45,924 bases of DNA from DASRHT01 sp035293765 (GTDB lineage Bacteria; Chloroflexota; Ktedonobacteria; Ktedonobacterales; Ktedonobacteraceae), in NCBI GenBank assembly GCA_035293765.1, contig DATGMF010000049.1:1-45924 (forward strand). The letters are read 5' to 3'. Under the pieces are notes generated by a model. It saw only the letters and a list, made by a program, of their open reading frames with translations, did no database searches and had not been told where the DNA came from. Positions 24,666 through 36,400 of this stretch are shown piece by piece. How positions within the stretch are numbered: position 1 is the first letter of the stretch; every line of letters begins with the position of its first letter. The position numbers were made by a program, and so were the translations under genes.

Positions 24666-25408
24666 GGGGCCACTTTCCTTTCAGTTGAGTTATCTTTGCT
24701 AATTCGTCCATCGACGAGCTGTATTGAGCGGGCCGCATAGGAGGCAACGACCGGATCATGGGTGGCGACGATGAAGGTTGTACCCAGGCGCGTCCTCAAA
24801 TCAGCAATCAAGTGCAGAATATGTTCTCCATTGCTCCTGTCCAGGTTGCCGGTCGGCTCATCTGCAATGACGATAGCAGGATTGGTTGCCAATGCGCGCG
24901 CAATGGCTACTCGTTGTTGCTCGCCACCAGAAAGCTGTGTCGGACGATGATGCAGCCGGTGAGAGAGCCCCATGATATCCAGTAATTCTCGGGCTCGGGC
25001 TGAGGGGGACCCGTTGTGTTTCCCTACATAAAGAGGAACCTCTACATTCTCTTGTGCTGTTAAGGTAGGAATGAGGTTGTACGCCTGGAAAACCATGCCA
25101 ATTTTGTGGTTACGAATCCTGGCCAGTTCACGTTCGCTCATGTGCGTAATATCGATGTTCTCGATCAAAACCTGCCCACTTGTTGGGTTATCGAGGCCTG
25201 CAATAATGCCCAGCAGCGTGCTTTTCCCAGAGCCTGAAGGACCAATGATGGAGATAAATTCTCCTCGCATCACCTGGAAACTTATGCCTTTGAGAATTTC
25301 AACGTGTTCTTTGCCTAAAGACAGGCTTTTAGTGATACTATGAACATCCATCACGCAAGGCAAAGCAGATACGGTGTCCTCCTGAAAAGAGGGAGAGCGT
25401 CTATCCAT
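24662..25408 (-). CDS. LolD/MacB-type ABC ATPase
   Basis: This 248-residue ATPase of the LolD/MacB group pairs with the FtsX-type permease. Walker A is GPSGSGKSTLL (about 57-67), the Q-loop is VFQAYNLIPTLTAQENV, the signature is LSGGEQQRVAIARAL, Walker B is IVIADEPTGNLD, and the H-loop is IVATHDP. These are all hallmark residues of this group. GGAGGT lies about 7 nt before the ATG at 25408. The gene overlaps the permease start by 4 nt. It is transcribed away from the two-component system at 25606. Confidence 0.9.
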   Translation of the reverse strand: MDRRSPSFQEDTVSALPCVMDVHSITKSLSLGKEHVEILKGISFQVMRGEFISIIGPSGSGKSTLLGIIAGLDNPTSGQVLIENIDITHMSERELARIRNHKIGMVFQAYNLIPTLTAQENVEVPLYVGKHNGSPSARARELLDIMGLSHRLHHRPTQLSGGEQQRVAIARALATNPAIVIADEPTGNLDRSNGEHILHLIADLRTRLGTTFIVATHDPVVASYAARSIQLVDGRISKDNSTERKVAP

Positions 25409-25459
25409 AAAATACCTCCGCTGTATATGTTAAACATGCGTTTTTGCAGTCTCTCCTGC

Positions 25460-25575
25460 TTGAAAAGAGATGCTATGTGTGTAAAATAGTATTTGTAGCA
25501 GCGATAATAGCATAAAATAATGAAAATGGAATGACGTGCGCTTTCATAATTTTTTCATTATTTTATGCGATAATA
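25460..25575. promoter_or_regulatory. Divergent control region with 17-bp inverted repeat
   Basis: GCATAAAATAATGAAAA (25510-25526) is exactly inverted at 25552-25568, with a 25-bp spacer. GCGATAATA occurs as a direct repeat at 25501-25509 and 25567-25575, at the outer edges. A rightward promoter candidate TTGAAA-16 bp-TAAAAT lies at 25460-25487. The region sits between the ABC ATPase (leftward) and the OmpR-type regulator (rightward), so it is probably the binding site of that regulator. Confidence 0.55.
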
Positions 25576-25605
25576 CAGAATGAGCAATGTTATGGAGCGA
25601 TGCCA

Positions 25606-26277
25606 ATGAGACTCTTGCTGATTGAAGACGACTATCAATTAAACCAGTCACTGAAAGCACAGCTCATGAAAGAGGGGTATGCGGTTGACGTGGCCTTCGA
25701 TGGCGAAACCGGGGAAGATTTAGCCAGATTGACGCCATATGATGTGATCATTATTGATGTCATGATTCCGAAAAAAGATGGCATACTGGTTTGCCGGGCG
25801 CTACGTCGCGCCAAATTGACGACGCCCATCTTGCTGTTGACGGCTCGGGATACGATCCAGGATCGAGTGTCGGGTCTGGATAGCGGGGCCGATGACTACC
25901 TGATCAAGCCATTTTCGCTGCACGAGTTGTTTGCTCGTTTACGCGCGCTTGTGCGACGCGCCAGCCCTGGAGCACAGAAAATGGGGCAGCTTTGCGTTGG
26001 TGACTTGCTGCTCGACCCTGCTACGCGCGAAGTTGAGCGTTGCGGTCAACATATCACGCTGAACACAAAAGAGTTTGCCCTGCTTGAATATTTTATGCAC
26101 CATCCCAATCAGGTTCTCACGCGCGAAATGATCGAAAAACATATCTGGAGCTACGATTCTCTGTGTACCTCTAACGTTGTTGACGTCTACATTCGGCGTT
26201 TACGACGGAAAATCGACGATCCTTTTCCCACCAAACTCCTGGAAACGGTACACGGAGTGGGGTATAAACTGCGGTAA
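25606..26277 (+). CDS. OmpR/PhoB-type response regulator
   Basis: The chosen ATG at 25606 (MRLLLIEDDYQLNQSLKAQL) has GGAG 8 nt upstream. The 223-residue product has an intact receiver: acidic pair ED-D at 7-9, phospho-Asp D51 (VIIIDVMIP), Thr in LLLLTARD, and Lys in DYLIKPF. A winged-helix DNA-binding domain (about 128-222) follows, with LNTKEFALLEYFMHHPNQVL and VDVYIRRLRRKIDD. The kinase gene follows 99 bp downstream on the same strand. It is divergent from the FtsX-type ABC genes and probably activates them and itself. Confidence 0.9.
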   Translation: MRLLLIEDDYQLNQSLKAQLMKEGYAVDVAFDGETGEDLARLTPYDVIIIDVMIPKKDGILVCRALRRAKLTTPILLLTARDTIQDRVSGLDSGADDYLIKPFSLHELFARLRALVRRASPGAQKMGQLCVGDLLLDPATREVERCGQHITLNTKEFALLEYFMHHPNQVLTREMIEKHIWSYDSLCTSNVVDVYIRRLRRKIDDPFPTKLLETVHGVGYKLR

Positions 26278-26376
26278 GCCCGGGAATCTGTTAAGGAAGA
26301 TAATTGATGGCCGTCAAAATGCTGCCAAACAATTTTTGACAGCGTCCTGGCATAAGAGAGGATGTGAGGCTAACAC

Positions 26377-27912
26377 ATGATGCGCTTCCTTTCCTTCTTC
26401 CGTAGCGTACGCTTCCGCTTAACCCTGTGGTATTTTGTCATCCTTGTAGGAATTTTCTTCATTGCCGGTATTCTGGTTTACGCCACAGAAGAAAAAAATT
26501 ATGCTGACACATTCTCAAATAGCATGAATGTGCGCCTGGTGCAGCTTGCAAGCCTCTATAATGCTCATGATAATCGTCTTATGCTTGATCAAGGGCTTGA
26601 CGGCAAACCGCTCCTCGGGTACGAAGAAGCCGTTCTGCTCGTAGCGCCGGAGGGAAATGTGTTGCAGGCGTTCGGCTTCTCGCTCAAGAGGGAGCTGCCT
26701 CTAGCGACAAGCCAGCTTGTTCAGCGCCTGACTCGTATGCCAATAACTGCTTTTGGAGACAACGAACTCTATCAACTCCTAAATCTTGATAATCATGAAA
26801 CACAGCTATATCTTCTAAAAAAACCTTCATCTTTTCAGCTACAAAATAGTACCTATGGAGTGACATATGCCGTAATCGAAGCGCAGCAACATCTGAAAGC
26901 GCTCCTCATTGTGGAAGTGCAGTCGGATGTCGCTCGTCAGCTCGATAATCTCCTGCGTGTTCTTGGTATCATCTCACTCTTTGTCTTATTGATTGCAGGA
27001 GGAGGCGGGTACTGGTTGGCAGATCGGGCTATACGGCCTGTTCAGAACATCACCCATCTTGCCCGGCAGATCAGTGAGACGAATCTGGATCAGCGGCTTG
27101 ATTTTAAGCGGCGTGATGAACTGGGCGAGTTGACGACGACGTTCAACTACATGCTGGCCCGGCTGGAAGCGGCTTTTGAGCGTCAGCAACGCTTTACTGC
27201 AAATGCCAGTCATGAATTGCGCACTCCTCTTACCATCATCACGATGGAAGCAGAAGGCATAGTAATGCAGCGGTATACTCACGAAGAGCAAATGCGATCA
27301 GCAGACATTATCCTTCAGGAAAGTAAACATATGGCGCAGCTGGTGGATGACTTACTGTTCCTGGCTCGCGCTGACGCTCAGTTGCCCACCTTTAAAGACG
27401 AGGAGGTTGACTTGAGCGAGGTCGTGGTTGACGTCCTGGAACGCCTGGATGAGATTGCGCAGACCCATAACATGGTCATCGCTATCGCTGCTCTCCCAGA
27501 ACTTGTTATCGCGGGGAACAGAATGTACCTGGTGCAGTTGGTGAAAAACGTTGTTGAGAATGCACTCAAATATGGCTCAGGGATCGGCACAAAAGTGGAG
27601 ATAGGGCTGACTGTTCAGTATGTCTCTGGAGCAAAATGGGCTGTGCTTTCTATCCGCGATGACGGGCCTGGTATCGCGCAGGAGCATCTCCCCTATCTCT
27701 TTGAGCGGTTTTATCGGGTAAGTACCGCGCGTACGCATAGCTGTGACTCAACGCATAAAGCCGACGCTGCAGAGAAAAAAGTAATGGGAAGTGGGTTAGG
27801 CCTCTCTATTGCTCTATGGATAGCACATGCCCATGGCGGGGAGATCCGTGTGCATTCTGAGCCTGGACATGGCGCTACCTTTGAAATCTGGTTGCCGATG
27901 AGCTCTCTTTGA
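26377..27912 (+). CDS. Sensor histidine kinase
   Basis: This 511-residue kinase has a membrane segment at about 13-35 (LTLWYFVILVGIFFIAGILV), an extracytoplasmic sensor of about 150 residues, a second membrane segment at about 192-212 and a HAMP region (DRAIRPVQNITHLARQISET). The HisKA domain has H279 in ANASHELRTPL, and the ATPase domain has N-box LVKNVVENALKYG, G1 DDGPGIAQEHLPYLFERFYR and G2 GSGLGLSIALWIAHAHGG. All catalytic motifs are intact. It forms a pair with the regulator upstream. The sensor part has no recognised fold. Envelope damage or the cell's own lipopeptide are possible signals, by analogy with kinases beside FtsX-type ABC systems. Confidence 0.9.
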   Translation: MMRFLSFFRSVRFRLTLWYFVILVGIFFIAGILVYATEEKNYADTFSNSMNVRLVQLASLYNAHDNRLMLDQGLDGKPLLGYEEAVLLVAPEGNVLQAFGFSLKRELPLATSQLVQRLTRMPITAFGDNELYQLLNLDNHETQLYLLKKPSSFQLQNSTYGVTYAVIEAQQHLKALLIVEVQSDVARQLDNLLRVLGIISLFVLLIAGGGGYWLADRAIRPVQNITHLARQISETNLDQRLDFKRRDELGELTTTFNYMLARLEAAFERQQRFTANASHELRTPLTIITMEAEGIVMQRYTHEEQMRSADIILQESKHMAQLVDDLLFLARADAQLPTFKDEEVDLSEVVVDVLERLDEIAQTHNMVIAIAALPELVIAGNRMYLVQLVKNVVENALKYGSGIGTKVEIGLTVQYVSGAKWAVLSIRDDGPGIAQEHLPYLFERFYRVSTARTHSCDSTHKADAAEKKVMGSGLGLSIALWIAHAHGGEIRVHSEPGHGATFEIWLPMSSL

Positions 27913-28369
27913 CCAGAAGAGAACGGATTTGAGGCAGATTTCCTGCATGGCGGTGTAAACGAAAAGGTGCAATTAGCGTTGTTCCCTTCTCACTAAAGCT
28001 ATAGCTCCTCTCATCTAATTTACCCCCCAAAAATACCCCAAAGAGTGATATCCCTGTCTTTTATGGATGAATATACTGATACCGTGTTGGTTGATGTAGC
28101 ATATCAACCATGGTGTAGAAACAATCCCTGCTGTTTTTGCAGCGTAAAAGTTGATATAACCTGAAACTTTCTGATTTTTCCAATAGGAGATCCACTGTTG
28201 GAGTGGCGGAGCTTGCCCAAACACCTGTTCCATCCTCGCATCTCTTCATCTTTACAGATAATGGTAATCAAACAAGCCCCAATATGCGGAAAAGCCGCTC
28301 TGAAGTATTGCCTTCCCATCATCTTTTTTGCTATTTGCAGCAAAGGTACTCATCAGGAGGGGAGAAATA
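27913..28369 (+). other. Long leader of the megasynthase gene
   Basis: These 457 bp contain no gene. They hold several small hairpins: GGTTGAT/ATCAACC near 28090-28112, the element at 28192-28214, and CAATA-GCGG/CCGC-TATTG at 28280-28310, which is followed 13 nt later by a run of T at 28324-28329. A strong GGAGGGG ribosome site at 28357-28363 precedes the GTG start. No clear promoter is visible; TTGTTC-15 bp-TATAGC near 27980 is a weak possibility. Confidence 0.5.
28192..28214 (+). promoter_or_regulatory. Leader hairpin with AGTGGCGGAGCTT element
   Basis: CCACT (28192-28196) pairs with AGTGG (28202-28206) over a 5-nt loop, and the second half of the stem is itself the start of AGTGGCGGAGCTT (28202-28214). 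The same 13-mer follows a hairpin in the exporter leader at 12108-12120. I infer a shared recruitment site for the NusG paralog. Confidence 0.45.
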
Positions 28370-30440
28370 GTGATAAACAAACATTTACTAGAAACATCGG
28401 GATTATCTACTGAGAATGCTGAAACGCTGGTTGACGTTCTGCGCTGGCGTGCGCTGCATCAGCCAGATCGGCGTGCCTATATATTTCTCAATGATGGTGA
28501 GCAAGAGGAAGTGGTCTATACATATGCGCAATTAGATCAACATGCTCGCTCAATTGCAGCCACGCTCCAAAGACATACAACGGTAGGCGAGAGAGTGCTG
28601 TTGCTCTATCCATCAGGATTAGATTATATTGCTGCGTTTATGGGATGCCTGTACGCTGGCGCCATTGCCGTGCCGGTGTATCCGCCATCCTCCAATCGCT
28701 CCATGCAGAGAATTCAAGCCATCGTAGCAGACGCCGATGCCAGGCTTGTGCTCACTACCAGCGCGGTCCTGACGAAAACGCGCTCCTTATCTAAACATAT
28801 CCCGGAACTCCAGGCGCTTCATTGGATGGCAACGGACGAGGAAGGAGCGACAATTCCTGCAGAGCAGTGGCGACCATACATCCCGGCACGAGACGATGTA
28901 ACATTTCTCCAATATACCTCTGGCTCAACGGGTACGCCTAAGGGGGTTATGGTTAGCCACGGCAACATCCTGCATAATTCCGCAATGATGCGGGATTGTG
29001 GCCACCATACCGCTGAAACCGTCGGCGTATCCTGGCTGCCTATGTTCCATGATATGGGCTTGATTCTCGGCGTTCTACAGCCTCTTTATGTCGGTTTTCT
29101 TGCCATCTTAATTGCTCCTGCCGCCTTTATTCAGCGTCCGTTTCGCTGGTTGCAGGCCATTTCACGTTATCGAGGCAGTAGCAGCTATGCTCCTAATTTC
29201 GCCTATGATCTATGTATCAACCGCATCACCCAGGAAGAACGCGCTCAGCTGGATCTACGAAGCTGGCGTATCGCGGTAAATGCCGCAGAGCCGGTGCGCG
29301 CGGAAACGCTTGAGCGCTTCATAACGTCTTTCGCCCCATGTGGGTTGAGAAGAACGGTCATGGTACCGGCTTATGGATTGGCCGAGACGACCTTGATGGT
29401 GTCATGCAGTGTCGTCGATACCGAAGCACCGACCATTCACCTCGACAGGGTATCGCTGGCCCAGAATCGTGTGCTTATAGCCGCTGCTGGTGAACCAGAC
29501 AAAACGGTAGATATCGTGAGTTGTGGCTATGTTGCCAGGGATCAGCGTGTGGTGATTGCTGACCCTGAAAGCAAACGGATGTGTGGCCCGGCTGAAATCG
29601 GTGAAATCTGGGTAGCGGGTCCCAGTGTAACACATGGATATTGGAAACGCCCTCAGGAAACAGAGGAAACTTTTCGTGCTTACCTGAGTGACACGGGGGA
29701 GGGTCCCTTTGTACGAACTGGAGATCTGGGTTTTGTTTATAAAGAAAAGGTATTTCTCACAGGAAGGCTCAAGGACCTGATCATCCTTCGTGGGCAGAAC
29801 TATTATCCACAGGATATTGAATTAACCGTCGAACGTAGTCATCCCTCATTACGCCCTGGTTGTGGCGCGGCATTCTCAGTGGAAGTAGCAGGTGAGGAGC
29901 GACTGGTCGTCGTTCACGAAGTTAATCGCCACTATGAAGAACCCGCAGACGTCATCAAGGCCATTCGTCAGGCTATCGTGGAGCAATATGAGATTAGCGC
30001 TTATGCAGTCGTGCTTGTCCGCTATGGCAGTATTCTCAAAACTTCCAGCGGAAAGATCCAGCGCCGGGCATCGCGGGATGCTTTTCTTAGAAAAGAGCTC
30101 GCGGCTATCGCCTTGGATGTGCAGGGAGAAGCGGGACAGGCTCAGGAACAGAGGAACCCGCAGAAGTCGCCGTCGGTTCCGACTCAGCAGCCAGCAGGCA
30201 ATAAGGGGCCATTAGAACAGGAAGTTTCAGCATGGCTACGGGCACAGGTAGCCCAATATGCCCGATTAGAGCCAGCTGATATAGATGTGCAGGCTCCTTT
30301 CGCCAGCTATGGCCTGGAATCGGTGGCTGCTATGGATATTTCGGGGAAGCTTGAACAGTGGCTTGGGCGCCGTTTCTCCCCAACGCTGGTGTATGATTAT
30401 CCCTCTATTAAAGCTCTGGCATGTTATATCACGGGTGCGT
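28370..30440 (+). other. Megasynthase loading unit: FAAL and ACP1
   Basis: Residues 12-590 form a fatty-acyl-AMP ligase: A3-type loop YTSGSTGTPKGVMVSHGNIL (about 182-201), VSWLPMFHDMGLILGVLQPL, YGLAETTLMVS, RTGDLGF and the terminal Lys motif SSGKIQRR (about 558). The WLPxxHDMGLIG-type segment separates FAALs from acyl-CoA ligases. ACP1 follows, with phosphopantetheine Ser651 in YGLESVAAMD. The unit activates a free fatty acid and loads it without CoA. Confidence 0.9.
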
Positions 30441-33400
30441 CGTTGCAGCCATCACAGGAGAACAGCACGCCGCAATTGCTGGACGAACCTGTGGCGGTGA
30501 TTGGCCTGGGATGTCGCTTCCCTGGCGCTGCAACTCCCGAAGAATTCTGGCGCTTGCTTGTGCAAGGTGGTGACGCGATCCGTGAGTTCCCTTCTACAAG
30601 AAGCCGCGATGTCGCAATGGCTCCAGAGAAAATGAGCGCGTCTCGCTGGGGAGGATTTCTGGAGCAAGTGGATCGCTTCGATCCGTTGTTTTTTGGCATT
30701 GCTCCTCGTGAGGCTATCAGCATGGACCCACAACAGAGGCTGTTAATCGAGGTAGCCTGGGAGACATTGGAACATGCAGGACAGGCGCCGGAGAAGCTTG
30801 TGGGGAGCCAGACCGGGGTCTTTATTGGCATCAGTGGCAGTGATTATGCTCGGCTTCAAGCGAGCCCATCTGAAGAGGTAGATCTCTACACTGTTACGGG
30901 TAATGCGCTCAGTGTGGCTGTGAACCGTCTTTCCTATGTATTTGATTGGCATGGCCCCAGTATAGCTGTGGATACCGCCTGCTCCTCGTCGCTGGTCGCC
31001 ATTCATCTAGCATGCCAGAGCTTAAGAGCTGGAGAGACGCGCCTGGCCCTCGCGGGTGGAGTCAATTTGATTTTGATGCCAGATGTCACTACTGCTTTCT
31101 CGCAGGCTCAGATGCTGGCAAGTGACGGGCGATGTAAAACCTTCGATGCACGCGCTGACGGCTATGTTCGCTCTGAAGGCTGTGGGCTGGTCGCTTTGAA
31201 GTTACTCTCTCGGGCATTGGAAGACAAAGATCAGATTTTCGCTGTTGTTCAAGGCTCGGCAGTCAATCAGGATGGTCGCAGTAACGGTTTGACGGCTCCT
31301 AATGGGCTGGCGCAGCAAGCTGTTATTCGCCAGGCACTGGTGAATGCAAAGATTGCTCCTCATCAGATCAGCTATGTTGAAGCACATGGGACGGGCACAC
31401 CATTAGGCGATCCGGTTGAGGTTCAGGCGCTGGCAGCAGTCCTTACCGCTGGAGAGCAGTATGAAGAAGAACGTGAAGACTGCGCGATTGGATCAGTCAA
31501 AGCAAATATTGGTCATCTGGAAGCCGCCGCAGGTGTTGCCGGTTTCCTCAAAGTGGTGCTTGCATTAAAGCATCAACAGATACCGCCGCAACTTCATCTG
31601 AAAGACCTGAATCCGCAAATACACTTCGAAAGCGATGCGTTGAAGATCCCGACGACGCTACTGCCCTGGGCCATAAAAGGAAAGCGGCGCATTGCGGGCG
31701 TCAGTTCCTTTGGCTTTGGCGGGACAAATGCTCATGTTGTGCTTGAAGAAGCTCCAGCCGCCGTCCCTCTTGAAGGCGACAATGATCGCTCGCTGCACCT
31801 CTTCACTTTGTCGGCTAAAAGCGAAGGCGCTCTTAAAGAGTTAGCAAAGAAGTATGTCGGCTTTCTTGCAGACCAGAGCGAACAGGAGCCAGGCAACATC
31901 TGCTTTACAGCTAATACTGGAAGGTCACAGTTTGGCCATCGTTTTGCCACGCTGGTAGCCTCAATTCAACAGTTGCGAGAGCATCTCCAGGCCTTTGTGG
32001 CGGATGAGTCAACCGCGAATGTATGGAGCGGGGCAAAGACAACGCGGGAGAAGCCAAAAATTGCTTTTCTCTATACCGGACATGGAGCTCAATATCCAGG
32101 TATGGCTCAGCTTCTCTATCAAACACAGCCCACTTTTCGTAACGCCTTCGATTACTGCGCTGAGGTCTTACGCCCCTCTCTGAATGCTCCCTCGCTCTTT
32201 ACCCTCTTTCCTGAAGTAGAGGATTCTTCTCAACTTCAGGAGATGCAGTATGCCCAGCCTCTCCTTTTTGCGATCCAATATGCTTTGACGCAGCTCTGGG
32301 CATCCTGGGGAATCAAGCCCGATGCTGTGATGGGCCATAGCGCTGGTGAATATGCCGCTGCATGTACCGCCGGTATCTTCACTTTGCAGGATGGATTAAA
32401 GCTTATTGCCGAGCGAGGCCGCCTGATGCAAGCTCTGCCGCAAAAGGGGCTTATGGCGACGATATTTACTGACGCAGCTCATGTCGCGGCTTTGCTGGCT
32501 CCATATCGCGATCAGATCGCGATTGCTGCTGTGAATGGTCCTGAGAATACAGTTATTTCCGGGGAAGAAGGGGCCGTGCTGGCTCTGCTCCAGCGGCTAG
32601 AGGCTCAACATATCGATGCTCGCCTGTTGCAGATCTCTCAAGCTTCGCATTCTCCTCTGGTGGAACCCATGCTGGACGCGTTTGAGAAGGCTGCAAGCCA
32701 GATCCACTTTACTGCACCAGCTATTCCTTTTATCTCTAATCTCACAGGTCTGATGATACCGGCAGAAGAGGTAGTAGGCCCGCGTTACTGGAGGAGCCAC
32801 CTGCGCGAAACTGTCCAGTTTGCCAGGGGCATAAAATCTCTGGCAGAGCAAGGCTATCACCTCTTTGTCGAGATGGGGCCGCATCCTTCGCTGATAAATA
32901 TGGGACAATTGTGTGTACCGCCGGGCACTGGTACCTGGTTACCATCCTTGAGGCGCGGCCAGAACGACTGGGAATGCATATTACAGAGCTTAGGAAGGCT
33001 TTATGTATCTGGCGCAGCCGTGGATTGGCAGGCCTTTGAGCAGTATTCTCGATGCAGGCGAGTCGCGCTACCGACCTATCCCTTTGAGCGGCAGCGATAC
33101 TGGAAAGGTCTGGGTGTGGCAGAAGAGTCGCCGAAGGCTTCTTTCAACGCGAATGGGCAGCCTCTTATGAGTACAGGAGCTTCTTCTTTTATGGGAATAC
33201 ATGTAGACGCCGTTTCCGTGATAGCAAAAACGTCGTCCGCGCGGCAGAGCGCCATCCTGGCCAGGCTATCTAGTATTGTTGGCAATCTGCTCCAGATTGA
33301 TCCTGATAAGATTGATCCCCAGGCGCCTCTGCTTGAAATGGGCGCTGACTCTCTTATGATGATTCAAGCTCTTAAAGCTGTGCGCTCTGTTTTTCAGATA

Positions 33401-36400
33401 GAACTTTCCATCAGCCGCTTGTTTGAAGAAACAAATACCTTAGACGCTCTGGCCACCTATATCGAGCATAATGCCCCGCAAGAGGCGATCCTGGCCATTA
33501 TGGCGGAGCAGCCAGCAGCCTCCGAGCCCACGCAAGAGCATGCGCCGGTGATGCCGTCAGCTCAATCCGTGCCGCTGCCCTTATCAGTACCACAAGTACC
33601 GGCGGCCATACTTCAGTCGAATGGGAGCTCGGAGCACGCTGTTACACAGTTTCTTGCAGTGCATTCGCAAGTGATGACGCAGGCCTTCGAATTGCTGCGC
33701 CAGCAGCCTGGCACTGCACTGTCACCGGAAATGATTACAGCTCAGCCACAACAGCATGTACAGCCCAGGTTGCAAGCCTCGCTTGAACATGCGAATGGGG
33801 ACCAGACAAAAAAATCGGTTGCGGGGGAGCATCAGGGAGCAGCAGCAAACCTTGTCAAGGATGCATTTGTCCCCTTTCACCCGGTATCGCCGGACGAGCA
33901 AAATACACTGAGTCCCCGTCAGCAGCGCTATCTCACAGCGTTTATCGAACGCTACACCAGGCGTACAAGACGTTCGAAAGAGCAGGTAGAGGGTGATCGT
34001 AGCGTCCATGCAGATATTCGGAATGTGCAGACCTTCCGCATGAGCATGAAGGAGATGCGTTATCCGCTCGTCGTCACTCGTTCCTCAGGTTCCAGACTCT
34101 GGGATCTGGATGGAAACGAATATATTGATGTAACTATGGGCTTTGGCGTGAATTTCTTTGGCCACAACGATCCTCTGCTTAATGAAGCAATTACGCGTCA
34201 GCTGGAGAGAGGCATGCATCTTGGTCCTCAGTCCGATCTTGCCGGTGAGGTGGCCGCGCTGATAGGCGAATTGACCGGTATGGAACGCGTGTTGTTCTGC
34301 AATACGGGCTCTGAGGCGGTGATGACGGCGGTGCGGCTGGCGCGTGCCGCCTCTGGACGTTCCAGAATTGCCTTGTTTGCAGGCTCGTATCATGGTTCAG
34401 CCGATCCTATCCTGGTGAAGGCGGAGGTTGTAGGCGATGAAGTGATCGAAGTTCCCTTAGCGCCAGGGATACCGGGGAGTATTGCCAGCGATACGCTGAT
34501 TTTACCATATGGTAGCCCATCTTCCCTTGCGCTGCTGCGCGACCACCTGCATGAGCTAGCGGCTGTGCTGGTAGAGCCTGTTCAGAGCCGTCGCCCGGAA
34601 TTACAGCCGCGAGAATTTTTACGCCAGCTCCGCCAGATGACCGAGCAAGCAGGTGTGGCGCTCATATTTGACGAAGTTGTGACGGGATTTCGCATGCATC
34701 CTGGCGGCGCTCAGGCATTATTTGGCATTCAAGCCGATCTGGCAACGTATGGGAAGGTGATCGGCGGAGGACTTCCCATTGGGGTCGTTGCGGGTAAGGC
34801 CGGGTATCTGGATGCTATCGATGGCGGTCCATGGACATACGGTGATAGCTCGTATCCGCGTGCGAAAATGACCTTTTTCTCCGGGACATTCTGTAAGCAT
34901 CCTCTGGCAATGGCCGCTGCGCGGGCAGTGCTCTCACGGATGAAGCGTGAAGGTCCGGCATTACAAGAGCGTTTGAACCAGCGTACTGCCCGGCTTGCCA
35001 GCTCGCTCAATGCTTACTTCGACGAGGAGTCGTTGCCGCTTCGTATCACTACCTTTGGTTCCCTCTTTCGTTTTACATTCTCGTTCCAGGTGCTTTTTAC
35101 GGAGGCCGTCGATCTCTTCTACCATATTCTCCTGGAGAAGGGGGTCTATGTTTGGGAGGGACGCAACTGTTTTCTCTCGACGGCACACACCGATGATGAC
35201 ATAGAGCAAATCGTTCGTGCCGTGAAAGAGACCGTTCAGGAGATGCGTGAAGGAGGATTTTTTCCCGAGCCTCCCCCAGGGAAACGGTCTGGCAAAGAGG
35301 GGAGAGAGCCAGAAGCTGGGAATGGTTCTCATCCTATTCCAGCGCCAGACGCCGGTAATGAAGGCGGATCTCCAGGGCAGGCATATGTTGCCGGGTTCCC
35401 TCTCACCGAACCGCAAAAGCAGTTCTGGATGTTGACTCAGATAGGGGATGGCGGACTGAGCGCCTGTAACCATCTGGTTGTCGAGTTGCGCGGCTCCCTG
35501 GAACTGGATGCGATGGCGGCGGCTTTGCAACAGGTGATGGAACGCCATGAGGCGCTGCGTACTTCTATTAGCCCTGATGGTGATGTTCAGTATATCCATC
35601 AGCGCCTGCCGCTGCCGTTTTTCGTTCTTGATTTCTCAACTGTTGAACCAGCGCAGCGTGCCACCGCCGTAGAGGAATGGTTGTATAAAGAGCATCAACA
35701 TGGCTTTGATTTAACGCAGGGTCCCCTCTTTCGTGTGCATGTTTTGCAGTTTACATCACAATATCATGTGATCGTACTATCTGCTCATCATATCGTCATC
35801 GATGGTTGGTCAACCAGTATCACCTTAAAAGAGATCGGCCTCTGTTATTCCGCTCTGGTGAGTGGCTCCGCCTGTCAGCTACCGCCGGTAATGCAGTTTA
35901 GAGACTATGCTCAATGGTTGGCTCAACAACGGCAGCTCGCCCGGCATACTCTCAATGAAGCCTACTGGCTGGAACAGCTAGGAGGGGAACTGCCGGTATT
36001 AGCATTGCCGACCGATCATCCCAGGCCGACGGTAAAGACATATGCCGGGGCCAGGGCTGGCATCTGGATTGGCCCGGAGCAACTTTCCAGGCTGCGGGCC
36101 GTCAGTAAAGAACTACGTTGTACGCTGTTTATGCTGCTACTGGCTGCTTATGCAGCGCTCCTTCATCGGCTCACTGGCCAGGACGACGTGATTATCGGTG
36201 TTCCTTTTGCCGGGCAGACTCTTGTGGATGTTGAGCACTTGATGGGAGATTGTTCTGATCTTGTTCCGATACGCAGTCGTTTGGTTGAGAAGCTGACCTT
36301 TGCAGAGTATGTCACGACGATCAAAAGTGCTCTGCTCCAGGCTTATGAGCATCAGCCGTACATGCTCAGCACGTTGATTGAACGGCTGAAGGTACACAGG

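Noticed and set aside
27945..27960. Another ops-like site (GGCGGTGTAAAC) after the kinase gene
   Set aside because: Only GGCGG is shared with the other elements, no adjacent hairpin was seen, and it is 400 nt from the next gene.
28270..28330. Rho-independent terminator in the megasynthase leader
   Set aside because: The CAATA-GCGG/CCGC-TATTG hairpin is real, but the T-run begins 13 nt after it, so a classic terminator is not supported. It is mentioned only as leader structure.
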